From: Planctomycetaceae bacterium | GTDB lineage: Bacteria; Planctomycetota; Planctomycetia; Pirellulales; Thermoguttaceae | Assembly: GCA_031259095.1 (NCBI GenBank) | Contig: JAIRLW010000236.1 | Location: 1 to 5,368, forward strand | DNA: 5,368 nt | Reading direction: 5' to 3' | Shown here: positions 1 to 4,492 of the stretch, in pieces | Layout: the number at the start of each line of letters is the position of its first letter | Position numbering within the stretch: the first letter of the stretch is position 1 | Made by a program: the position numbers and the translations under genes | The notes under the pieces: generated by a model | Told to the model about the DNA's origin: nothing | The model's input: the letters and a program-made list of their open reading frames with translations, nothing else | Database searches by the model: none

Positions 1-210
1 TCGGGGCGCATCTCCCGGCCATCGGGGGGCATTTCTCGGCAATCGGGAGGCACTTCTCGTCAATCGGTAGGCATTTCTCGGCAATCGGTAGGCATTTCTC
101 GGCAATCGGTAGGCATTTCTCGGCAATCGGTAGGCAATTCTTGGCAATAAGGGGGCATTTCTCGTCAATAAGGGGGCAATTCTTGGCACTAAGGGGGCAA
201 ACTTTCGGCA
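1..210. repeat. Degenerate 21-bp tandem repeat array, open at the left edge
   Basis: About ten head-to-tail copies of a 21-bp unit that begins ATCGGTAGGC and ends TTTCTCGGCA. Copies at 63-83, 84-104 and 105-125 are identical, and 126-146 differs slightly. Copies to the left (1-20, 21-41, 42-62) carry GGG or GGA for GGT. Copies to the right (147-167, 168-188, 189-210) change the first half to ATAAGGGGGC, and the last is 22 bp long. There are no unique spacers between units, so this is not a CRISPR array. On the minus strand one frame is open from 211 to the window edge and gives a Cys-containing heptapeptide close to AEKCLPI. Most other frames are also open through the core copies, so coding is not demonstrated. 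The array starts 19 bp past the end of the broken membrane-protein gene and continues outside the window. Confidence 0.93.
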
Positions 211-228
211 ATATTGGACGCCTTGAAC

Positions 229-684
229 CTATCCCGTTGGGGTCGGCAGTTCAGGAAAAAATCCTATGGCTCTTTCAAGGCGAATGTCAAAAAACAAATA
301 TTCCACTGATAGATTACTAAAATCTATATTTTCACGTTTTCCTTCTGCAATTGCTTGGCGAACATGCCCATACGCACCATGACTAATAAGAACAGGCAAA
401 AATTTTACATCAAAACCGGTTCCCGGTCTGAACACAATATCAATTGGTGAACAAATGCAAAGAAAAAGAAGCAATATAAGAACTCCACCAACAAAATCTT
501 TTGGAATTCATCGAAGTTTAAAATTGAGTATTAAGAATAAGATACAAAATAAAGGAAAAAACAGAGAGAAATTAGTCAGACGGATTACCATAGACCACAA
601 CCAAACCATTCCGATCATTCCAATACCAAAACATCCAATCTGTGGAAAATCTGTCGATGTTTGTGTTTTTTGTTCTTTTGTCAT
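229..684 (-). pseudogene. Small membrane protein gene interrupted by an in-frame TGA
   Basis: Family not recognised. Translation from ATG at 684 gives 58 residues and stops at TGA (510-508). The same frame then runs on without a shift for 92 more codons to TAG at 229-231, about 151 residues if joined. The first part has a polar N-terminus (MTKEQKTQTSTDF) and two hydrophobic segments, near residues 16-34 and 39-54. Just after the stop comes a third (VGGVLILLLFLCIC), then a soluble tail with a protein-like composition containing SHGAYGHVRQAIAEGK and FFDIRLERAIGFFPELP. The unbroken frame and coherent topology suggest one gene with a nonsense change, for instance CGA to TGA. Alternatively it is two short genes: GGTGGAG lies 8 nt before a TTG at 474 that could start an 81-residue product. 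TGA readthrough is less likely. The gene starts 26 bp after the rph stop and is probably co-transcribed with it. Confidence 0.6.
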
Positions 685-710
685 AGCCCTAAATACAAAA
701 AAATTTGATT

Positions 711-1400
711 TTAAAAACCTTTCTGTATTTTGAACAATTCACAAATTCCTTTCTTTCCGAGTGCAAGCAGCTGTTGGAGTTCTGTTTCGGAAAAGGCGTA
801 TTCTTCGCCGGTTCCCTGAATTTCAACAAACCGCCCTGCCCCAGTCATGACAAGATTCATATCAACTTCGGCGTTGGAATCTTCGCTGTACGGTAAATCA
901 AGCACCGGAACTCCGTCAATAATCCCAACACTCACCGCCGCAACCGAATCCATGATCGGCGATTCCGCTAAACCCAACGAATCAATCGCGTCACGCATCG
1001 CAATAAACGCTCCGGTAATACTCAGTGTTCGTGTTCCGCCGTCGGCTTGAAGTACGTCGCAGTCAATATAAATAGTGCGTTGCCCCAACTTTGCAAGATC
1101 AACAACAGAACGCAATGAACGTCCGATAAGACGTTGAATTTCGGTGGCGCGTCCGTCGGGTTTATCATTGCGCGGGGTTCGCGGGTTGGTGCTGCCAGGC
1201 AACATCCGGTATTCCGCAGTGATCCAGCCACGCGGTGAATCTTTCGGCATCCACTTCGGCAACTCTTCCACGATACTCGCCGAACAAAACACCATCGTTT
1301 TTCCAGCCGAAATCAATACAGAACCCGGCGTCGTCTCAATAAAACGCCGCTTGATCGTCATTGTCCGCAATTCATCATTCCCGCGCTGATCAGACCGCAT
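711..1400 (-). CDS. rph: Ribonuclease PH
   Basis: A phosphate-dependent 3'-5' exoribonuclease that trims tRNA 3' ends and takes part in RNA decay. In the family it is cytoplasmic and assembles as a hexamer. The 229-residue protein is close to the usual length (about 230-255) and has the family landmarks in order: MRSDQRGNDELR at the N-terminus, GWITAEYRMLPGST (58-71), the arginine-rich DGRATEIQRLIGRSLR (82-97), the phosphate-site GGTRTLSITGA (121-131), DLPYSED (168-174), and DMNLVMTGAGRFVEIQGTGEE (180-200). The ATG at 1400 is chosen because the protein then begins at the conserved MR-D-R motif and GAG lies about 9 nt upstream. A TTG at 1412 would add four residues. It has its own 410-bp upstream spacer. 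The usual bacterial partner rdgB is absent, and a small membrane gene follows instead. Confidence 0.96.
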   Translation of the reverse strand: MRSDQRGNDELRTMTIKRRFIETTPGSVLISAGKTMVFCSASIVEELPKWMPKDSPRGWITAEYRMLPGSTNPRTPRNDKPDGRATEIQRLIGRSLRSVVDLAKLGQRTIYIDCDVLQADGGTRTLSITGAFIAMRDAIDSLGLAESPIMDSVAAVSVGIIDGVPVLDLPYSEDSNAEVDMNLVMTGAGRFVEIQGTGEEYAFSETELQQLLALGKKGICELFKIQKGF

Positions 1401-1485
1401 TGTCGTTCTCAAAAAATCAAAGTTCCACTATCGTTTCATTAAACCGCCGAACACTCCAATGTGTTACAAACCGAAAATGAAAATC

Positions 1486-1619
1486 GTAATTATTCAGTGG
1501 AATTTTCTCAGATAACCAACTTACTCTTTTGTTTATGGTTGAAATTCAAGGCGACCTTTCTCCGAGCGGTCGCCTACCTTATGGTTACAAACTTTTAAAA
1601 AATTCCACTGAAATATTAC
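1486..1619. repeat. 134-bp element with 21-bp imperfect terminal inverted repeats
   Basis: The left arm at 1486-1506 (GTAATTA then TTCAGTGGAATTTT) matches the reverse complement of the right arm at 1599-1619 at 19 of 21 positions, including a perfect 14-bp core (1493-1506 with 1599-1612). The 92 bp between them contain a separate GC-rich hairpin at 1549-1575. No clear target-site duplication is visible, although AAAATC occurs at 1480-1485 and again at 1622-1627, adjacent or nearly adjacent to the ends. This could be a small non-autonomous element, or a structured spacer carrying a repeated motif. The right-arm sequence recurs almost exactly at 300-322. Confidence 0.6.
1549..1575. repeat. GC-rich hairpin with 8-bp perfect stem
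   Basis: AGGCGACC (1549-1556) pairs perfectly with GGTCGCCT (1568-1575) around an 11-nt loop. It is the strongest short stem in an AT-rich spacer. No T-run follows on either strand, so an intrinsic terminator is not supported. TTATGGTT occurs on both sides (1533-1540 and 1579-1586). Confidence 0.6.
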
Positions 1620-1660
1620 TAAAAATCAATTGCAATATATTACTCTTAACAACGGCAAAC

Positions 1661-1772
1661 AACAAGAGGGAACTTCTAAAAACTTCGACTGAAATCGACC
1701 AAAATCGATTTTAGTCGATATTTAATCGAATTCGGTCGATCAAAAACGAGTTTTTAGAAGTTACCAAGAGGG
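1661..1772. repeat. 92-bp palindromic element flanked by 10-bp direct repeats, with phased TCGA decamers
   Basis: A perfect 14-bp inverted repeat, AACTTCTAAAAACT (1671-1684) with AGTTTTTAGAAGTT (1749-1762), bounds the element. Directly outside the arms are AACAAGAGGG (1661-1670) and ACCAAGAGGG (1763-1772), 9 of 10 identical, in the position of a target-site duplication. Inside, TCGA starts at 1685, 1695, 1705, 1715, 1726 and 1736, giving a degenerate decamer series. The section 1694-1719 is a 26-bp near-perfect palindrome around AAAATCGATTTT, and ATCGACC (1694-1700) can also pair with GGTCGAT (1734-1740). It starts 49 bp downstream of the DUF1848 stop codon. A non-autonomous (MITE-like) insertion is the best reading. 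A bidirectional terminator is less likely because no T-run follows the stem. Confidence 0.62.
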
Positions 1773-1810
1773 TTAGATGTGAAAATGGAAAATAGATCGT
1801 TGTCAATATT

Positions 1811-2779
1811 CTACAACTCCTCCAGAATCGTTTCCGAATATTTTCCAAAACGATTTTTATTCCGCTCGACAGCCAAACGAGGCGACTTGGCATAACAATA
1901 AACACAGTCATGCGGGCAAGTGTCGTATTGACCAATATCTTTCGATACAATACATTCGCAATATTTCCGTTGACCTTTATCTTTTGCCGTTTGTGTTAAA
2001 AACGTATTCAATCTTTGATCATGGGGAGCCAAGCGTTGCAAAAGTTCGGGGTCAATACAACGGTTCGGCGTAATACCGTAAGACGTAAGATCAATATTTT
2101 CGCAACATGTTGCGAGTTTCATGTTCCAATGTTCACCCTGCCCTGCAAGCCGTTCCGCAATTTGAATCATCTCCGAAATAACCGGTTCACGCGGATGTAA
2201 CGGAATCTGTCCAAGACGATTGTGAATCTTCGGATAAGTTGCAATATCGGCAAAACTAAATACAAGTTTTTCCGTGTATCCCGCCAAACGGTCGCCAATA
2301 AAACAAATACGTTCGAAAATATCGGCAACCGACAATCCATCAGCAAAAAGAATCGGATCAAAACGCCAAATAATACGTTCTTTTCCAATTTGTTGTGAAA
2401 GTTTCTGAAACGTTTTAATTCGTTGTTCAAGCGACGGAATATTCGGTTCAAATTTTTCCGACTCATAATTATTCAGCGTAAACTGGAAATAATACGTCAA
2501 TTTCCAACGTTCCAATTCGTCAACCCGCAACAAAAACGGTTCAGGATTTTTCGTCCAGAAAACAATCGCCCGAAGATTCTGAAAACCAACATATTGCCGT
2601 TTCTGATTGAACGGATTCCGCCAAACACAATAGCCTTCACGCAAACGTTGGAACAGCCAATCAAAGTGAAACGCCGGAATATCGGTTGCGCGGCTCGCCG
2701 AAATAATCACCGGCGCAACGCCTTCGTAAATACCGTGCGACGTCTGAATCTGTGTCTTGGAGGTTACGCCGTTTGCCAT
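1811..2779 (-). CDS. DUF1848 family protein with C-terminal radical-SAM-like Cys cluster
   Basis: 322 residues recognised as the DUF1848 (PF08902) family, whose function is not established. Family landmarks: VIISASRATDIPAFH (24-38), RLREGYCVWRNPFN (45-58), IVFWTKNPEPFL (72-83), YYFQFTLNNY (96-105), and IGKERIIWRFDPILF (131-145). The C-terminus holds KYCECIVSKDIGQYDTCPHD, followed by CVYC. Cysteines at 274 and 276 precede CPHDCVYC (288-295), a C-x3-C-x2-C pattern like that binding the 4Fe-4S cluster in radical SAM enzymes, but at the C-terminus. C225, C226 and C241 are further cysteines. A radical-SAM-like iron-sulphur enzyme is an inference. ATG at 2779 is the only good start. It leaves about 22 residues before the usual family start and has only a weak GGA upstream. 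A strong promoter lies about 134 bp before the start codon, and padR is the next gene upstream. Confidence 0.9.
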   Translation of the reverse strand: MANGVTSKTQIQTSHGIYEGVAPVIISASRATDIPAFHFDWLFQRLREGYCVWRNPFNQKRQYVGFQNLRAIVFWTKNPEPFLLRVDELERWKLTYYFQFTLNNYESEKFEPNIPSLEQRIKTFQKLSQQIGKERIIWRFDPILFADGLSVADIFERICFIGDRLAGYTEKLVFSFADIATYPKIHNRLGQIPLHPREPVISEMIQIAERLAGQGEHWNMKLATCCENIDLTSYGITPNRCIDPELLQRLAPHDQRLNTFLTQTAKDKGQRKYCECIVSKDIGQYDTCPHDCVYCYAKSPRLAVERNKNRFGKYSETILEEL

Positions 2780-2880
2780 AAAATCCGATACGTTATTGAT
2801 ATTCAGAAACGGATTCTGTTGAAATTGTTGACCGCTGTCATTGTCCGGTTTTCTTTATTTCTGTTTGTAATATTGTATTT

Positions 2881-2893
2881 ATGTTTTTTACAT
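2881..2893. promoter_or_regulatory. ATGT-N5-ACAT dyad, possible PadR-type operator
   Basis: ATGTTTTTTACAT is a dyad with half-sites ATGT and ACAT, the half-sites typical of PadR-family operators, although their usual spacing is longer (8-10 nt). It lies roughly 12-25 nt downstream of the start point predicted from the adjacent promoter, a position where a bound repressor would block the DUF1848 gene. The assignment to the neighbouring PadR protein rests on position and half-site sequence only, and AT-rich DNA gives such dyads by chance. Confidence 0.3.
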
Positions 2894-2897
2894 TCGA

Positions 2898-2941
2898 ACT
2901 GAAATTACTGAAATTATAGTCCAACAAGATTTTGTTTTCAA
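2898..2941 (-). promoter_or_regulatory. Near-consensus sigma-70 promoter for the DUF1848 gene
   Basis: Read on the minus strand, TTGAAA (2941-2936) and a perfect TATAAT (2918-2913) are separated by exactly 17 nt. Transcription would start near 2906 and leave a leader of about 126 nt before the DUF1848 ATG. The -10 box overlaps a tandem duplication of a 9-bp unit (plus strand ACTGAAATT at 2898-2906 and 2907-2915), which covers the predicted start point and could be regulatory. It lies 42 bp beyond the padR stop, so the DUF1848 gene can be transcribed separately from padR. Confidence 0.65.
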
Positions 2942-2982
2942 GAATGTTTCCGAAAACAGTTGCAACACACAACGATAATTTA

Positions 2983-3402
2983 TCAAAATTCACGGATAAG
3001 TCCATCAATGAGTTCTTTTGCTTTATCCCAATCGACTTTGCTGCTCCAATACGCACTTTTACCTTCGTCAGTGATGGAATAATAACGCCGTCTTGCGCCG
3101 GTTTCTTCGTCGCCCCAATAAGATTTGACCAGTCCAGCCTTTTCGAGGCGACGGAATGCGGAATAAAGTGTTGCTTCCTTGAGTTCGTACAGATTATCGG
3201 TTAAGCCTTGAATCCGCTTGTTAATCTCATAACCATACGTATCGCCTTTCAATAAATTCGCTAAAATAATTGTTTCCGTGTGACCGCGAATCAAGTCCGA
3301 AGTCATAAAAGAAAATCCCGGCAACCCGTGAGATTGCGATTGGGAAGCGGAATTTTTCCTACCGTTCTGTCTCTGCCGTTTTCTTGTGGTTTCCTTTGAC
3401 AT
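2983..3402 (-). CDS. PadR-family transcriptional regulator
   Basis: A winged-helix DNA-binding repressor of the PadR family. The core from SDLIRGHTETIILANLLKGD and TYGYEINKRI through YELKEATLYSAFRRLEKAGL to SYWGDEETGARRRYYSIT is a strong match to the family's N-terminal domain, followed by a short C-terminal helix (WDKAKELIDGLIREF). The frame starts at ATG 3402 (139 residues). The family fold begins at the internal ATG at 3306, which would give 107 residues, the usual length for short PadR proteins. The extra 32 residues are rich in K, R, Q and S. I kept the long form because that stretch is about 46% GC, above the surrounding spacer, but neither start has a good Shine-Dalgarno (GGGA about 9 nt before the inner ATG). 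The gene ends TGA-TAA. The effector is unknown. The adjacent DUF1848 gene is a candidate target. Confidence 0.93.
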   Translation of the reverse strand: MSKETTRKRQRQNGRKNSASQSQSHGLPGFSFMTSDLIRGHTETIILANLLKGDTYGYEINKRIQGLTDNLYELKEATLYSAFRRLEKAGLVKSYWGDEETGARRRYYSITDEGKSAYWSSKVDWDKAKELIDGLIREF

Positions 3403-3462
3403 AATGATGAAACGGGTATAATGAAACTAAAACTAACAAAAAGAACATATAGCATCTTTTGA

Positions 3463-3540
3463 CGAAATACTTCATCTGGCGAGGTAGTTTAATTAAAAGT
3501 CCGAACTTTTTTGAAAACTACCTCGCCAGACGAAATACTT
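3463..3540. repeat. Long perfect hairpin between 10-bp direct repeats
   Basis: TCTGGCGAGGTAGTTT (3475-3490) pairs perfectly over 16 bp with 3515-3530. Inside the 24-nt loop a second stem forms, AAAAGT (3495-3500) with ACTTTT (3505-3510), closing on CCGA. CGAAATACTT occurs just before the stem (3463-3472, two bases away) and immediately after it (3531-3540), as a target-site duplication would. The outer stem is richer in GC than the flanks. On either strand the sequence after the stem lacks a clean T-run, so a small inserted palindromic element is favoured over a terminator. Confidence 0.72.
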
Positions 3541-3567
3541 TCTCAAGTATTGTAAAAGAAAATAATC

Positions 3568-3599
3568 CGGAAATAAAGTGGTATTCCGATTTATTTCCG
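3568..3599. repeat. Hairpin with 10-bp perfect stem
   Basis: CGGAAATAAA (3568-3577) is the exact reverse complement of TTTATTTCCG (3590-3599), with a 12-nt loop. The arm sequence recurs at 3763-3773 (GGAAATAAATC), matching the reverse complement of 3588-3598 over 11 bp. The stem is AT-rich and its function is unknown. Confidence 0.5.
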
Positions 3600-3847
3600 T
3601 GTCCTAGAAGCGCAACCAATTTCAGTTCACGATATTTCTGAACCGGTTTATCAAAAGGAATCTTCAAAAACAATATAAAACCGTGAACAAAATTTGGCTA
3701 CTGCGATTTACTCCGCCCTGCCCCGCATCTATAAAGTTTTTTGAACAAAGACTTCTGAGCGTGGAAATAAATCACGGAAGAAATTACTTGTGTAATTATT
3801 TTTCTATGCGTTCCATATTATTCTGCACTGCTATTTGCGAACACACC

Positions 3848-3950
3848 TATACCGTTTCCTTTTAAAAACCTGTTTTATGTTTTCGTTTAACTCCGCAATT
3901 TAAGATGTTTTTACCGTTCAAAAACCGGTTTTTAAAGTGAAAACGGTATA
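3848..3950. repeat. 103-bp imperfect inverted repeat just downstream of apt
   Basis: The left end (from 3848, TATACCGTTTCCTTTTAAAA and on to 3876) matches the reverse complement of the right end (3950 back to about 3920) over roughly 30 bp with a few mismatches and single-base gaps. The outer 10 bp TATACCGTTT are perfect. The inner part of the right arm is itself a 14-bp palindrome, AAAAACCGGTTTTT (3920-3933). The element ends 5 bp before the apt stop codon. It could be a TA-flanked miniature element, or a 3' structure that stabilises or ends the apt transcript. Confidence 0.6.
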
Positions 3951-3955
3951 ATTAT

Positions 3956-4480
3956 TTATTTTTCATACTTGATCAGTGTTTCGATTTTTTCCATTTTAAT
4001 TTTGTCGCGTCCGTTCAAGAACAGCAACTCAATAACAAACGCGGCGCCAACAACATGTCCGCCGCTTTCGGCGACCAATTGCCGACAGGCTTCCATTGTA
4101 CCGCCAGTTGCGAGAAGATCATCGACCAACAAAACCCGTTTTTCGGGTTGAATTGCGTCGATATTCATTTGAACCGTATTAGTTCCGTATTCCAAATCAT
4201 AAGATTTCGAAACAGTTTTGAACGGTAATTTACCCGGTTTACGGATAGGAATGAGACCGGCGCCGAGTTCGGCAGCCAACGGCGCCGCAAAAATGAATCC
4301 GCGTGCTTCCGGCACCGCAATCAAATCAACCTGCCCCCAAGGTTTCACCTTTTCGGCAAGTTGGCGAACCGTTTCACGAAACGCATCGCCTTTTTGAATA
4401 AGAGTTGTAATGTCATAAAAAAGTATTCCCGGTACGGGAAAATCAGGAACTTCACGAATGTAACCGGCAAGTGACGTCAT
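3956..4480 (-). CDS. apt: Adenine phosphoribosyltransferase
   Basis: Purine salvage enzyme that makes AMP and pyrophosphate from adenine and PRPP in the cytoplasm. The 174 residues match the usual bacterial length (170-185). Family features: YIREVPDFPVPGILFYDIT (7-25), PEARGFIFAAPLA (57-69), the flexible-loop region RKPGKLP (80-86), SYDLEYGT (93-100), the PRPP-binding motif VLLVDDLLATGGT (116-128) with its paired aspartates, and FVIELLFLNGR (148-158). The ATG at 4480 is supported by a GGAG 8 nt upstream and by the conserved N-terminus. purC lies 138 bp upstream on the same strand, so de novo synthesis and salvage functions sit together. Shared transcription is possible but not shown. Confidence 0.97.
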   Translation of the reverse strand: MTSLAGYIREVPDFPVPGILFYDITTLIQKGDAFRETVRQLAEKVKPWGQVDLIAVPEARGFIFAAPLAAELGAGLIPIRKPGKLPFKTVSKSYDLEYGTNTVQMNIDAIQPEKRVLLVDDLLATGGTMEACRQLVAESGGHVVGAAFVIELLFLNGRDKIKMEKIETLIKYEK

Positions 4481-4488
4481 GGGAAAAT

Positions 4489-4492
4489 CTCC
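4489..4492 (-). promoter_or_regulatory. Shine-Dalgarno of apt
   Basis: GGAG on the minus strand, 8 nt before the apt ATG, is one of the few clear ribosome binding sites in the window and fixes the apt start. It lies within a five-codon frame, ATG GAG ATT TTC CCA TGA, whose stop overlaps the apt start codon. Confidence 0.65.

Larger units (their letters stand above)
1401..1810. other. Spacer between the DUF1848 gene and rph, rich in palindromic elements
   Basis: No gene is supported in these 410 bp. The stretch holds the rph upstream region (1401-1485), a 21-bp imperfect inverted repeat enclosing a GC-rich hairpin (1486-1619), and a second inverted-repeat element of TCGA decamers bracketed by direct repeats (1661-1772). 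I could not identify a convincing promoter for rph or a T-run terminator for the DUF1848 gene. An open plus-strand frame at 1529-1714 passes through both repeat structures and resembles no protein. Confidence 0.7.
3403..3955. other. 553-bp gene-free stretch with several inverted repeats
   Basis: No coding region is supported. Short plus-strand frames at 3459-3641 and 3683-3865 have random-looking translations, and the first runs through a hairpin. The stretch holds a 16-bp-stem hairpin between direct repeats (3463-3540), a 10-bp-stem hairpin (3568-3599), a further copy of GGAAATAAATC at 3763-3773 that is inverted relative to 3588-3598, and a large imperfect inverted repeat next to the apt stop (3848-3950). 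The padR promoter should lie in the first 100 bp, but no good -35/-10 pair was found. Confidence 0.7.

Noticed and set aside
1..210. CRISPR array
   Set aside because: The 21-bp units are directly joined with no unique spacers, and no cas gene is seen.
508..510. Recoding of TGA as tryptophan across the genome, or selenocysteine insertion
   Set aside because: TGA ends padR (followed by TAA), and tryptophans at conserved sites are TGG. There is no convincing SECIS-like hairpin after the TGA, and the residue falls in a membrane-loop position with no redox motif.
455..733. Plus-strand frame of 92 residues
   Set aside because: It is antisense to the broken membrane gene. Its composition (K, N, I, P-rich) is what AT-rich antisense sequence gives, and no family is recognised.
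847..1389. Plus- and minus-strand frames overlapping rph (847-1050, 1022-1231, 1144-1389)
   Set aside because: These are shadows of rph in other frames. The Rph frame accounts for the conservation.
1671..1762. Intrinsic terminator for the DUF1848 gene
   Set aside because: The stem is long and AT-rich and is not followed by a T-run on the minus strand. The flanking direct repeats fit an insertion better.
2423..2902. Plus-strand frame of 159 residues over the DUF1848 start
   Set aside because: It is antisense to a clear family protein, and its Arg- and Ile-rich translation looks like a complement of the real frame.
2838..3056. Minus-strand frame of 72 residues between padR and the DUF1848 gene
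   Set aside because: It overlaps the padR end out of frame, runs through the promoter of the DUF1848 gene and resembles no protein.
3459..3865. Two 60-residue plus-strand frames in the padR-apt spacer
   Set aside because: One passes through a perfect hairpin, neither has a ribosome site, and the translations show no domain features.
3920..3933. Intrinsic terminator for apt at AAAAACCGGTTTTT
   Set aside because: It is a loopless 14-bp palindrome, so no stable RNA hairpin with a loop forms from it alone. It is better explained as part of the larger inverted repeat.
3403..3955. tRNA or other known structured RNA
   Set aside because: I found no T-loop or acceptor-stem pattern and no recognisable riboswitch core in the spacer.
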